Assembly: GCF_004349195.1 (NCBI RefSeq)
Contig: NZ_SMLG01000005.1
Coordinates: 1-64,000 of the forward strand
DNA from: Flavobacterium rhamnosiphilum
GTDB taxonomy: Bacteria > Bacteroidota > Bacteroidia > Flavobacteriales > Flavobacteriaceae
DNA: 64,000 nt
Direction of reading: 5' to 3'
In this document: positions 1-8,307 of the stretch, piece by piece
Numbering within the stretch: position 1 is the stretch's first letter
Layout: each line of letters opens with the position of its first letter
The notes under the pieces: model-generated
Database searches by the model: none
What the model saw: only the letters and a program-made list of their open reading frames with translations
What the model was told of the DNA's origin: nothing
Position numbers and translations under genes: made by a program

Positions 1-320
1 CGTTTGCACTTGTTAAAGTGTTTCTCAAAGCGGGTGCAAAAGTGCAACTTCTTTTTTTAACTGACAAGAAATTTTTGAAGTTTTTTTGAAAATTTTTATT
101 TCCGTTTTTCTTCTCTTTTTCTTAGCAGTTTGTCAAGGAACTTCGCTTGTTTTGCGGGGTGCAAATGTAGCGAGCGTTTTCTAATCTCACAAGCTTTTTT
201 GAATCTTTTTTAGAAAATAAATTTTCTTGATTAATTCGTAGTACTTGTCAGTTTGTTAAAGAACGTCTGCGTCATTGCGGGTGCAAAACTAACACCTTTA
301 TCCCGTTATTCAAGCTTTTT
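1..320. repeat. Degenerate ~123 bp tandem repeat (three units)
   Basis: Three units share a core GCGGGTGCAAA at 30-40, 154-165 (one extra G) and 277-287, so the period is 124 and 123 bases. Units two and three also share CAGTTTGT(C/T)AA(A/G)GAAC 20-30 bases before the core. The spacers are alike: an ACAAG motif followed by T-rich runs after units one and two, and CAAGCTTTTT after unit three. No reading frame persists through it. I recall similar AT-rich repeats in other Bacteroidota genomes but cannot name a function. More units may lie left of the window. Confidence 0.6.
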
Positions 321-740
321 AACCCCCTTTTTTTGACGTTTTCTTAACTCTCGCTTTAACTCGCTGGAAATATGACTTTTGAAACATAAAGTTTTTTCCT
401 CTCCCCGACCCTCTCCGAAGGAAAGGGAGACGAAATGGGTAAAAAACCGTGGATGTCATTGTATATAGTAATCGTATCGCACCTTTCTTTATTCACCTAA
501 TCCTTCTGAATACTCGGAGTTATTGCCGTTTTACTGGCGATGGACTTGCCGTAGTATCTGTAAAGAGTATCTTTAGTTGTCATTATAGTTATGCAAACAA
601 AAAGTTCCATCTCATTCACAATCCATAAAAACTACAAAACAGATCAAATCAAAAGTATGCATGGGTTACCTTAATATAGAGATAAACACACTTTTTCACT
701 TCGCTCCTATATATAAGGTAACAAAATAGATGTTGCTGAT

Positions 741-766
741 GTGATTTCGCCTTCGTCGAAAGAACA
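741..766. repeat. Half-copy of a palindromic intergenic repeat
   Basis: GTGATTTCGCCTTCGTCGAA resembles one arm of the palindromes at 49769-49838 and 62050-62121, whose arms read GTGATTTCTCCTTCGTCGAA and similar. The opposite arm is missing here, so this is probably a decayed copy. Confidence 0.5.
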
Positions 767-783
767 AAATCTATGGAATACTA

Positions 784-868
784 AACCCGCGTTAGGGATA
801 AAAGTGAAAAGCCCACAGTCCCGCTTTTTTTTGGCGGGACGAGGACTTGCAGCGGATAGCCCGACTCA
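784..868 (+). other. Recurrent structured intergenic element, copy 1
   Basis: The left part reads GTTAGGGATAAAAGTGAAAA and the right part GCAGCGGATAGCCCGACT. Between them a perfect hairpin GTCCCGC/GCGGGAC (818-824 with 834-840) is closed by a T-rich loop. The same arrangement, conserved flanks around a variable hairpin, occurs on the minus strand at 2797-2872. I recall that this motif recurs between genes in flavobacteria. It may be a transcribed structured RNA or a mobile repeat; neither is shown here. Confidence 0.5.
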
Positions 869-870
869 TT

Positions 871-918
871 ATATAAAGAGAGGCAACTACCCGCTAAGAT
901 AATTGCCTCGCTTTATAT
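871..918 (-). terminator. Hairpin terminator after the DUF4294 gene
   Basis: Arms ATATAAAG-A-GAGGCAA (871-886) and TTGCCTC-G-CTTTATAT (903-918) pair over 16 positions with one mismatch and a 16-base loop. It lies 23 bases past the stop codon of the minus-strand gene. There is no long T tract, so the terminator role is inferred from position. Confidence 0.45.
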
Positions 919-941
919 TATGAGGAACGCCAAAATGATAC

Positions 942-1619
942 TTATTTTTTCAGCTTTTCAGCTCTGGACTCCCAGGAATCAGTTAGATTATCATAATCAA
1001 CTGGCTTTGCCGGATTCTGATTTTGCAATCTTCCCGAATCAAATGCCCGAACCAAAATCGTTTCTATCAGATAGTCTTCATTGACATCGAAAGGCGTGTA
1101 TTTAGTTTTTAAATTAATGTCAAACATACTTGCCGCCGTATTGGACCAAAAGGCTTTCCAGCCACTTTTAAGGTTTTTCACCAGCTCGTACGTTGTGGTA
1201 CCTGTCTGACGATGTATTAACTTCACCAATATTTGACCTTGTTTACGGGAAAGCTTTTTGAGTTTAGCTTCGAATTCATCACTTAAATAATTTTCTACTA
1301 TCTTAAAGTATCTTTTTTTCTCCTTATTTGTTTTAAGGTTTGCCATTCCTTTATTAAGAATCGTCAATCGCTCCGAAGCAAGTTTTGCATAAGGATAGGT
1401 TTTATAAACACGATTTTGAAGGATTAAGAATTGCTTTCTCGCTTCGGGATCCATTTTTACCTTATATATTAACACTTCCGGTAATTGAATGGTATCATTA
1501 AGAATGGATTCGTCATCTTCTAACTCATACCCCATCTTTGTGGTATCCTGCGGTATTACCTGTGCATTAACAGATAGAGTTGTAAATAGAAAAAATAACA
1601 AAAATTTAATTAGCTTCAT
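942..1619 (-). CDS. DUF4294 family exported protein
   Basis: Residues 1-19 form a signal peptide (MKLIKFLLFFLFTTLSVNAQ-like) ending at an Ala-Gln cleavage region, so the product is exported or periplasmic. The remaining ~205 residues match my memory of DUF4294, a conserved Bacteroidota family of unknown function, with a basic helical middle (KKRYFKIVENYLSDEFEAKLKKLS) carrying a YxxxE-like pattern. An in-frame ATG seven codons upstream exists, but the start at 1619 places the signal peptide exactly at the N terminus. A TAAATTTG element (1671-1678, minus strand) fits a -7 promoter box. It diverges from the M42 peptidase gene with an 82-base gap. Function unknown. Confidence 0.8.
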   Translation of the reverse strand: MKLIKFLLFFLFTTLSVNAQVIPQDTTKMGYELEDDESILNDTIQLPEVLIYKVKMDPEARKQFLILQNRVYKTYPYAKLASERLTILNKGMANLKTNKEKKRYFKIVENYLSDEFEAKLKKLSRKQGQILVKLIHRQTGTTTYELVKNLKSGWKAFWSNTAASMFDINLKTKYTPFDVNEDYLIETILVRAFDSGRLQNQNPAKPVDYDNLTDSWESRAEKLKK

Positions 1620-1701
1620 ATAGGAAAATTTAATTGCCAAAATTATACATTATATACACAACTGTAATGCCAAATTTATAATTTAGCAAAAAAATAATTT
1701 T

Positions 1702-2790
1702 ATGAGTACTAAATCAATATTAAACAAGTCATCACTTGAGTTTTTAGAAAACTACCTTAACAATGCCTCGCCTACAGGTTATGAAAGTGGTGGCCAGAAA
1801 TTATGGATGGATTATTTAAAACCTTATGTTGATACTTTTATAACGGATACCTATGGTACGGCTGTAGGAATTATAAATCCTGACGCTCCATATAAGGTAG
1901 TGATTGAAGGCCATGCTGACGAAATTTCATGGTACGTGAATTATATTACGGATGATGGATTAATCTACGTGATAAGAAACGGTGGTTCAGATCATCAAAT
2001 TGCGCCTTCAAAACGTGTCAATATTCATACTAAAGCAGGAATTGTGAAAGGTGTTTTTGGCTGGCCTGCTATTCATACCCGCAATAGAAGTAAAGAAGAA
2101 GTAGCTAAAGTGGACAATCTGTTTATTGACATTGGTTGCGAAACAAAAGAACAGGTTGATAAAATGGGTGTTCATGTAGGTTGTGTGATTACCTATCCTG
2201 ATGAATTCATGATTTTGAACGACAACAAATTTGTTTGCCGCGCCATTGATAACCGTATGGGTGGATTTATGATTGCCGAAGTAGCTCGTTTGTTACACGA
2301 AAACAAAATAAAACTTCCTTTTGGATTGTATATTACCAATTCTGTTCAGGAAGAAGTAGGTCTTCGCGGTGCCGAAATGATTACCAAAACCATCAAACCA
2401 AATGTAGCCATTGTAACTGATGTTTGCCATGACTCTACTACTCCAATGATCGAAAAGAAAATTGAAGGAGATACAAAAATTGGTAAAGGTCCTGTAGTTA
2501 CTTATGCGCCTGCAGTTCAGAATAATTTGAGAGAATTGATTTTAGAAACTGCTTTTGCAAAAGAAATTCCATTCCAGCGATTGGCTTCCTCTCGTGTTAC
2601 CGGTACGGATACCGATGCTTTTGCGTACAGTAATGGCGGTGTAGCTTCGGCTTTGATATCATTGCCGTTGCGTTATATGCATACCACGGTTGAAATGGTA
2701 CACCGCGAGGATGTCGAAAACGTGATTAAACTTATATATGAAACGTTACTGAAGCTAGAAAACGACGAAACATTCTCCTATTTCAAATAG
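1702..2790 (+). CDS. M42 family zinc aminopeptidase
   Basis: A 362-residue cytosolic metallopeptidase of the M42 (glutamyl aminopeptidase/PepA/endoglucanase-M-like) family, removing N-terminal residues from peptides. Expected dinuclear metal and catalytic residues are visible: His-Asp in GHADEISW near residue 72, Asp in RAIDNRMGG near 182, the Glu pair in QEEVGLRGA near 216, Asp in VTDVCHD near 240 and a late His in MHTTVEM near 329. Length is normal for the family. The exact substrate specificity cannot be read from the sequence. It stands alone: a divergent gene lies upstream, and a structured repeat plus a strong terminator follow. Confidence 0.9.
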   Translation: MSTKSILNKSSLEFLENYLNNASPTGYESGGQKLWMDYLKPYVDTFITDTYGTAVGIINPDAPYKVVIEGHADEISWYVNYITDDGLIYVIRNGGSDHQIAPSKRVNIHTKAGIVKGVFGWPAIHTRNRSKEEVAKVDNLFIDIGCETKEQVDKMGVHVGCVITYPDEFMILNDNKFVCRAIDNRMGGFMIAEVARLLHENKIKLPFGLYITNSVQEEVGLRGAEMITKTIKPNVAIVTDVCHDSTTPMIEKKIEGDTKIGKGPVVTYAPAVQNNLRELILETAFAKEIPFQRLASSRVTGTDTDAFAYSNGGVASALISLPLRYMHTTVEMVHREDVENVIKLIYETLLKLENDETFSYFK

Positions 2791-2796
2791 TTTTAG

Positions 2797-2872
2797 GAGC
2801 TAATCCCGCTATTCACTAAATCTTTTCCTTTTTAAAGAAAAAAGGAAAAGGATATCGTTTCTATCGGGGCTA
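2797..2872 (-). other. Recurrent structured intergenic element, copy 2
   Basis: Read on the minus strand it starts AGCCCCGATAGAAACGAT, runs into a long hairpin (CCTTTTCCTTTTT with AAAAAGGAAAAG) and ends GTGAATAGCGGGATTAGC. This matches the flank-hairpin-flank plan of the copy at 784-868 (GGGATAAAAGTGA and GCAGCGGATAGCCCG). The hairpin sequence differs between copies while the flanks stay recognisable. Confidence 0.5.
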
Positions 2873-2914
2873 AAAAAAAGTAGCAATCCAAAAATCTTAT
2901 TTTTTACTTTAAAA

Positions 2915-2955
2915 ACAAAAAAGCATCATTGTAAATCCACAATGATGCTTTTTTA
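2915..2955. terminator. Bidirectional rho-independent terminator
   Basis: A perfect 12 bp stem AAGCATCATTGT (2921-2932) / ACAATGATGCTT (2939-2950) with a six-base loop has A runs on one side and T runs on the other. It sits between the convergent M42 peptidase and ankyrin genes and can serve both. Confidence 0.9.
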
Positions 2956-2973
2956 TTAAATTCAAATTAAACA

Positions 2974-3378
2974 CTAAAGACCGGCTACTGGTTTTGATTC
3001 TGATAGTTTCAAAAATGCAGCTGCTTCTTTTGCATTAGATACTTCAGCATATTTTAATGCATTAATACCATTCTCATTTTTCTCTTTTAAACGTGCGCCA
3101 TTGGCTAATAATAATTTAATAATTTCAACTTTATTATACCTTGCGGCCATCATTAAAGGAGTTAATCCATTTGATTTTTCGTTAACGTCAGCACCGTAAT
3201 TGATTAATTTTTTTACAATATCAATTTCTCCTTTACTGATTGCAATGCACAAAGGAGTTGCACCTTCATAAATAGAATGACTGATTTCCTTTTGAGTCGA
3301 AGAATTGTAATTTGATGCTTGAGAAACAGTTGAAAATGTTACTAAAGCGATTCCTAGGTAAACGATTGATTTTTTCAT
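2974..3378 (-). CDS. Small exported ankyrin-repeat protein
   Basis: A 134-residue protein with a signal peptide (MKKSIVYLGIALVTFSTVSQA) and about three ankyrin repeats. The pattern TPLCIAISKGEIDIVKKL, then TPLMMAARYNKVEIIKLLL, then ALKYAEVSNAKEAAAFL is the classic TPLxxAxxxGxxxIVxxLL. It is probably a periplasmic protein-binding module; the partner is unknown. A -7 box TATATTTG lies on the minus strand at 3444-3451. It converges with the M42 peptidase gene across a shared terminator. Confidence 0.85.
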   Translation of the reverse strand: MKKSIVYLGIALVTFSTVSQASNYNSSTQKEISHSIYEGATPLCIAISKGEIDIVKKLINYGADVNEKSNGLTPLMMAARYNKVEIIKLLLANGARLKEKNENGINALKYAEVSNAKEAAAFLKLSESKPVAGL

Positions 3379-3739
3379 GATGATTGTTTTTTTTTGTTAA
3401 TTGATTGATTTTGATGATTCAAATTGCGAACTAATGTTCTATGCAAATATATGTCTAAAAGAAGGTATCTTGTTTTGCAAAGTACTAAAATTTAACACAA
3501 AATTAACTTTACGCGTATTAAATAAACTAAAGATTAAATTAAAATATAAATCTTATAAGTTCTTAATATATAGACGATTAATAATTCTAAATGTTACACT
3601 ATTTACGATATAAATATTTATGCAAAAAAACTAGTTTCAAACATAGATCATGAAACATAGAAAATTATACATTAACAAAAACACAGTTCAAATTATGAAT
3701 TGCGGTTTTATAATTAACTTTACTAAAACAATTTTTAAA
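3379..3739. other. AT-rich intergenic region without a gene
   Basis: The stretch is very AT-rich and low in complexity. Apart from the TATATTTG box (3444-3451, minus strand) for the ankyrin gene I see nothing organised. Short open frames here have no recognisable protein character. Confidence 0.6.
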
Positions 3740-4201
3740 ATGCAGTCATCCGCAACATCAATCGAAGCGTATTTAAAAGAAATCCCTGAAGAAAGAAAAA
3801 ACGCTTTTACCGAACTTCGTGAAACTATTCTTAAAAATATTCCTAAAGGTTTCTCTGAACAAATGTCTTATGGAATGGTGGGCTATATAATTCCACATTC
3901 CATTTATCCAAGTGGATATCATTGTGATCCAAAACTCCCTTTACCTTTTGCAGGAATGGCTTCGCAGAAACATTTTATTGCCTTATATCACATGGGAATT
4001 TATGCCAATCCCGAATTATTGAAATGGTTTGTCAACGAATATCCTAAACACAGTAAACAAAAACTCGACATGGGAAAAAGCTGTATTCGCTTTAAAAAAT
4101 GGGATCAAATCCCTTTTGATTTAATTGCAGAACTTATGAGAAAAATGACTGTTGCTGACTGGATCAATTGCTACGAGACACAATTTAAAAAATCAAAATA
4201 A
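3740..4201 (+). CDS. DUF1801 family protein
   Basis: A 153-residue cytosolic protein of the DUF1801 (YdhG-like) family. Features that match are SIEAYLKEIPEERKNAFTELR at the N terminus, the FSEQMSYGMVGY segment, FIALYHMGIY near residue 80 and the C-terminal GKSCIRFKKWDQIP. An in-frame ATG 30 codons upstream adds only a Lys/Asn-rich tail not seen in the family, so the start at 3740 was chosen. Biochemical role unknown. It is followed after 24 bases by an SRPBCC-fold gene, another common partner in stress or marker-like gene pairs, so the two may be cotranscribed. Confidence 0.8.
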   Translation: MQSSATSIEAYLKEIPEERKNAFTELRETILKNIPKGFSEQMSYGMVGYIIPHSIYPSGYHCDPKLPLPFAGMASQKHFIALYHMGIYANPELLKWFVNEYPKHSKQKLDMGKSCIRFKKWDQIPFDLIAELMRKMTVADWINCYETQFKKSK

Positions 4202-4225
4202 TTACTAACCTTAATTTTTAAAACC

Positions 4226-4765
4226 ATGAACATTATCAAAAAAATTATCTTAGCCATTGTAGCAATTATTGCTTTGGCTCTTATTCTTGCTTTGTTTACA
4301 ACAAAAGAATATGCTATAGAAAGAGAAATCACAATCAACAAACCCAAAGACAGTGTTTTCAATTATATTAAATATGTTAAAAATCAAGATCATTTTAGTG
4401 TCTGGAATCAGAAAGATCCAAATATGGTTAAAACCTTTTCAGGAAAGGATGGCACGGTAGGATTTGTATATTCTTGGAATAGCAAGAACGAAAATGTAGG
4501 TGTTGGTGCGCAGGAAATCAAAAAAATCATTGAAGGAGAACGAATCGATTTTGAATTGCGTTTCAAAGTTCCGATGGAAGCAACTGATATGGCTTATATG
4601 ACCACCGTAGCAATTTCACCAAATCAAACCAAAGTAAAATGGGGTTTTAATGGAAAAATGCCTTATCCAATGAATTTGATGTTAGTAGTTATGAATATGG
4701 ATAAAATGATAGGTAAAGATTTAGAAGACGGATTGAATAATCTAAAAATAGTTTTAGAAAAATAG
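4226..4765 (+). CDS. SRPBCC-fold (polyketide cyclase-like) membrane-anchored protein
   Basis: A 179-residue protein with one N-terminal membrane helix (about residues 3-24, IIKKIILAIVAIIALALI) followed by a START/SRPBCC hydrophobic-ligand-binding domain. The domain begins YAIEREITINKPKDSVFNYI, which is the usual first strand and helix of the fold. The C-terminal helix MDKMIGKDLEDGLNNLKIVLE closes the cavity in relatives. Ligand unknown. It follows the DUF1801 gene closely and ends at a strong terminator shared with purC. Confidence 0.8.
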   Translation: MNIIKKIILAIVAIIALALILALFTTKEYAIEREITINKPKDSVFNYIKYVKNQDHFSVWNQKDPNMVKTFSGKDGTVGFVYSWNSKNENVGVGAQEIKKIIEGERIDFELRFKVPMEATDMAYMTTVAISPNQTKVKWGFNGKMPYPMNLMLVVMNMDKMIGKDLEDGLNNLKIVLEK

Positions 4766-4784
4766 CAGTATTTCCAATAAAAAC

Positions 4785-4822
4785 AAAAAACCGTCTCGTT
4801 TTAAAACGAGACGGTTTTTTTA
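4785..4822. terminator. Bidirectional rho-independent terminator
   Basis: AAACCGTCTCGTTTT pairs perfectly with AAAACGAGACGGTTT, flanked by A runs and T runs. It lies between the convergent SRPBCC and purC genes. Confidence 0.92.
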
Positions 4823-4837
4823 TTTGCAAAAAGTATA

Positions 4838-5791
4838 TTATCTATTCGCTAAATAAGCCAAAACATTTTTCTCGATTCTTTCATCAATATTTGAGATATC
4901 CGCTTTAACGAACTTCTCCCCTAGAATATTTTCATACAATTCAATATATCTTTCTGAAACCGTTTCAATGTATTCGTCAGTCATATTAGGAATTTGTTGT
5001 CCATCCAGTCCTTGAAAACCATTTTCGATTAACCAACGACGAACAAACTCTTTCGATAATTGTTTTTGTTCTTCGCCTTTATCTTGTCTTTCCTGATATC
5101 CTTCAGCATAAAAATAACGAGAAGAATCCGGTGTGTGAATTTCATCAATCAAAACAATTACTCCGTCTTTAGTTTTTCCAAATTCATATTTGGTGTCAAC
5201 CAAAATCAATCCGCGGCTGGCAGCAATTTCAGTTCCTCTTTGAAACAAAGCTCTTGTATATTTTTCTAAAACTAAATAATCTTCTTCAGAAACAATTCCT
5301 TTCGATAAAATATCCTCACGAGAAATATCCGCATCATGTTCCCCGTTATCCGCTTTTGTAGTTGGTGTAATAATAGGTTCCGGGAATTTATCGTTTTCTT
5401 TCAAACCTTCCGCCATTTTCACTCCGCAAATTTCTCTTTTACCAAGAGCATATTCTCGGGCAGCATGACCTGAAACATAGCCACGAATTACCATTTCTAC
5501 TTTGAAAGGGTCACATAAATGACCAACAGCCACATTAGGATCAGGAGTTGCAATTAACCAGTTAGGAACAATATCCTGTGTTAATTCCATGAATTTAGTA
5601 GCAATTTGGTTTAGAATTTGACCTTTATATGGAATTCCTTTTGGCAAAACTACATCAAAAGCCGAAAGCCTGTCCGTAGCTACCATTACCAAAAGTTCAT
5701 CATTGATGTTGTAAACTTCTCTTACTTTACCTCTATAAACAGATTTCTGGTTTGGAAAATTAAAATCAGTAGTTGTGATTGTATTGCTCAT
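4838..5791 (-). CDS. purC: Phosphoribosylaminoimidazole-succinocarboxamide synthase
   Basis: SAICAR synthetase of purine biosynthesis: it joins CAIR and aspartate with ATP in the cytosol. Family signatures visible are the N-terminal [11 protein letters not shown], the [13 protein letters not shown] segment (about 38-50), the substrate loop [12 protein letters not shown] (about 106-117) and [14 protein letters not shown] (about 213-226). At 317 residues it belongs to the longer eukaryote-like form of the enzyme with a C-terminal extension, common in Bacteroidota. It is monocistronic: a terminator lies downstream and its own promoter (5823-5855) upstream. Confidence 0.95.
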   Translation of the reverse strand: MSNTITTTDFNFPNQKSVYRGKVREVYNINDELLVMVATDRLSAFDVVLPKGIPYKGQILNQIATKFMELTQDIVPNWLIATPDPNVAVGHLCDPFKVEMVIRGYVSGHAAREYALGKREICGVKMAEGLKENDKFPEPIITPTTKADNGEHDADISREDILSKGIVSEEDYLVLEKYTRALFQRGTEIAASRGLILVDTKYEFGKTKDGVIVLIDEIHTPDSSRYFYAEGYQERQDKGEEQKQLSKEFVRRWLIENGFQGLDGQQIPNMTDEYIETVSERYIELYENILGEKFVKADISNIDERIEKNVLAYLANR

Positions 5792-5822
5792 TATAATAGT
5801 TGTGTGTGTTATTTTGTTCCTG

Positions 5823-5855
5823 CAAATTTAAAACTATTTCATAGAGTTACGCAAA
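5823..5855 (-). promoter_or_regulatory. Predicted purC promoter
   Basis: On the minus strand TTTG (plus-strand CAAA 5852-5855) and TAAATTTG (CAAATTTA 5823-5830) are separated by 21 bases. This matches the Bacteroidota sigma-A pattern TTTG-N19-21-TAnnTTTG, 32 bases before the purC start codon. Confidence 0.65.
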
Positions 5856-5896
5856 GAAAAGAACGGAACTCTTACATTTTATTTTTATCTCTAAAA

Positions 5897-8245
5897 CTAT
5901 TTTTTAAGCAACGTATCGTTGAATAAATTTAGGATTCGGCTGTATTCATCAACCCAAGAATAGGTTTCTTTAAAACCGTGTGCTTCGACTGGAAAACTTG
6001 ATAAACTCCATTTTTTCTTACCCAATTCTATAAAACGCTGAGACAAACGAACAATATCTTTGTATTCTACATTGTCATCTACCATTCCGTGAAGCATCAA
6101 TAAATCTCCTTCTAAATTATTTGCAAAATAGATTGGAGAACTTTTTTTGTAAGCATCGGGATCCGTTTCCGGGAAATTAAGAATGTTTCCTGTATAGCCA
6201 TGATTGTAATGTGCCCAATCAGTTACGGAACGCAATGCGGCACCCGAAGCAAACTCTTTAGGAGTCGTCAACATTCCCATCAACGTAATGAAACCTCCGT
6301 AAGAACCACCATAAATTCCAACTCTTGAAGCGTCAATTCCATGATTGTCCACTAGATATTTCTTACCGTCAATTTGATCTGTTAAATCTTTTCCGCCCAT
6401 AAAACGGTAAATTCCCGTTCTAAAATCACGTCCATATCCATCACTGCCTCTATAATCAATATCCAAAACGGTATAGCCTAAATCCACCAATAAATTATGA
6501 AACATATATTCTCTATGGTAATTGCTCCAATAGTTATGTGCGTTTTGCAAATAACCAGCGCCATGAACAAACAAGATTGCAGCTTTATTCGCATTGGCGG
6601 TTTGTGGTTTATACAATCTGGCATTAACTGGAGTTCCATCTTGCGCCTTGAAAGTAATCACTTCCGGTTCACGCCAAGAATATTCTTTGAAACTTTCCGA
6701 TGTTGAAGATGTTATCTGATTTAAGTTCGTATTCTTTTTATTAGACGCAACATACAATTCCCAAGGTTTGTTTTTATACGAATAACGAACCAATAATGTA
6801 CTTTCGTCAGGAGACAAACTCACTTCATGGGCGCCGTCTTTAGTTAAAATAGGCTGCAAAACTGAATTTGCCACTTCCAATTTATAGAAGTTTCTGTTTC
6901 CTGGATGCGTAGTCGTTGTGGTTAAATAAAAAGACTTTTTATCTTTTGCCAAACTCACGTTGCGCACTTCCCAATTTCCTTTGGTCAGTTGGGTTTTCTT
7001 TTTTGACTTTAAATTATAGATGTACAAATGGGAATAACCTGTTTCTTCCGATTGGAAATAAACGGTTTCATTGTCTCCCAAAAATCCAAGTGTTCCTCTT
7101 CCAAAAGAATTCGAAGGGATTCCGGGTCCTCCAATCCAAGCTTCATCATGTTGATGGTCTAATTCCTGAAAAGTTCCTTTTTCTAAATTTAAACTGACAA
7201 TCCATCGGTCTTTGTTGTCCTGACTTCTGATTTCGGCAATGGCAAAAGATCCATTTTCATTGTAAATAGGTTCCTGAACTACGATTAATTTGTTCTTTTT
7301 TTCTGTAGCTTTTGATTTCTCATATAATTCTAAATATTTAGGTGTATCCTGAATGTGGCTTAACGATGAAAAATCTACAAAATAAACAGAATCTTTGACA
7401 ATGTTATACACTCCAAATTTGGTTGCTACCAAATTATCTACAGAAACTTTTTCCTTAGTATTTTCGATTTGGTTGTAGCCGTCAGCGGTAATGAAAACTT
7501 CCATTTTTTCATTCTTACGTTCTGAATCTTCTATTAATCTGAAGGTGGCATAATTTCCTTTTGGATCCACTTTTAAACTTCCAAAAGTATTTTTTCCATA
7601 ATAATAAGGCTTTGGAAAATCAGATTTTGTGGTTTTTGATTTTGCCAAATTCCATTTTTTCAAAGCTTCCTGATCTCTGATAAATTGAAACAATTCCTCC
7701 TGTTGGCTTTTCAAAAAGGACTCTTTTTCAGTTGCACCATCTTCACCTTTTCCTTTTCTGAAATTAGTGATTTGAATGATGGAACCTTCATTGGTATTGA
7801 ACTGAAACAGGTTTTCATTTTGTCTGAAATAAAGTATTCCAGGCACAGAACCCATTTGCAAATTAGAAATCGGACTGCTTTGTTGATACAGTTTTTTGGA
7901 TGATTTACTTTTTGCAGCATATGAATACAATCCTCCTTTATCTATGTAATAATACAAATCCGGATTTGCTGTTTTTTTAAAATCTAATTTTGAAAAAGCA
8001 GCTTCATTTGGTGACGCTAATTCTGGTTTTGATAATCCGTTTTTCCAAAAATAAGTACTTGTACCCAATTCATTATTTGGATTCCAATCAAAATAAACTT
8101 TTTGACCATCTAAAGACCATCTTTCGCTCTCTGGTTGCGCACCAATGAAAGCGTTACCTTTCATGATTTCTTCCAGTTTTAGCGTTTGACTTTGAATTGT
8201 TATGGAAAACAAAATACAGATAATAAGGATTATTTTTTTGTTCAT
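5897..8245 (-). CDS. S9 family prolyl oligopeptidase / dipeptidyl-peptidase IV-like
   Basis: A 782-residue exported serine peptidase. It has a signal peptide (MNKKIILIICILFSITIQSQ), a ~500-residue N-terminal beta-propeller (DPP IV N-terminal type) and a C-terminal alpha/beta-hydrolase domain. The catalytic Ser is in GGSYGGF near residue 648, followed by Asp in MVDDNVEY and His in VEAHGF. The family cleaves dipeptides or short proline-containing peptides in the periplasm or at the surface. The start at 8245 puts the signal peptide at the N terminus; an ATG 14 codons upstream does not. A TACTTTTG box lies at 8285-8292 on the minus strand. Exact specificity is uncertain. Confidence 0.9.
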   Translation of the reverse strand: MNKKIILIICILFSITIQSQTLKLEEIMKGNAFIGAQPESERWSLDGQKVYFDWNPNNELGTSTYFWKNGLSKPELASPNEAAFSKLDFKKTANPDLYYYIDKGGLYSYAAKSKSSKKLYQQSSPISNLQMGSVPGILYFRQNENLFQFNTNEGSIIQITNFRKGKGEDGATEKESFLKSQQEELFQFIRDQEALKKWNLAKSKTTKSDFPKPYYYGKNTFGSLKVDPKGNYATFRLIEDSERKNEKMEVFITADGYNQIENTKEKVSVDNLVATKFGVYNIVKDSVYFVDFSSLSHIQDTPKYLELYEKSKATEKKNKLIVVQEPIYNENGSFAIAEIRSQDNKDRWIVSLNLEKGTFQELDHQHDEAWIGGPGIPSNSFGRGTLGFLGDNETVYFQSEETGYSHLYIYNLKSKKKTQLTKGNWEVRNVSLAKDKKSFYLTTTTTHPGNRNFYKLEVANSVLQPILTKDGAHEVSLSPDESTLLVRYSYKNKPWELYVASNKKNTNLNQITSSTSESFKEYSWREPEVITFKAQDGTPVNARLYKPQTANANKAAILFVHGAGYLQNAHNYWSNYHREYMFHNLLVDLGYTVLDIDYRGSDGYGRDFRTGIYRFMGGKDLTDQIDGKKYLVDNHGIDASRVGIYGGSYGGFITLMGMLTTPKEFASGAALRSVTDWAHYNHGYTGNILNFPETDPDAYKKSSPIYFANNLEGDLLMLHGMVDDNVEYKDIVRLSQRFIELGKKKWSLSSFPVEAHGFKETYSWVDEYSRILNLFNDTLLKK

Positions 8246-8307
8246 TTTACTGTTTTTATTAAAAATGGATTCTAAAATTATTTTCAAAAGTACTTATTTA
8301 AAAGCTT

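Larger units (their letters stand above)
321..941. other. Gene-free repeat-rich intergenic region
   Basis: No convincing gene is visible. The stretch holds an imperfect inverted repeat (665-679 with 707-722, arms GTTACCTTA-ATATAG and CTATATATAAGGTAAC), half of a palindromic repeat family seen elsewhere in the window (741-766), a structured element (784-868) and a terminator-like hairpin (871-918). Confidence 0.5.

Noticed and set aside
1..320. Regular repeats at the window start considered as CRISPR
   Set aside because: Only three degenerate units with a 123-base period and related, not unique, spacers.
3401..3613. A 70-codon open frame in the gap after the ankyrin gene
   Set aside because: Lys/Leu/Ile-rich sequence from AT-rich DNA, no signal, no family, and it covers the ankyrin promoter.
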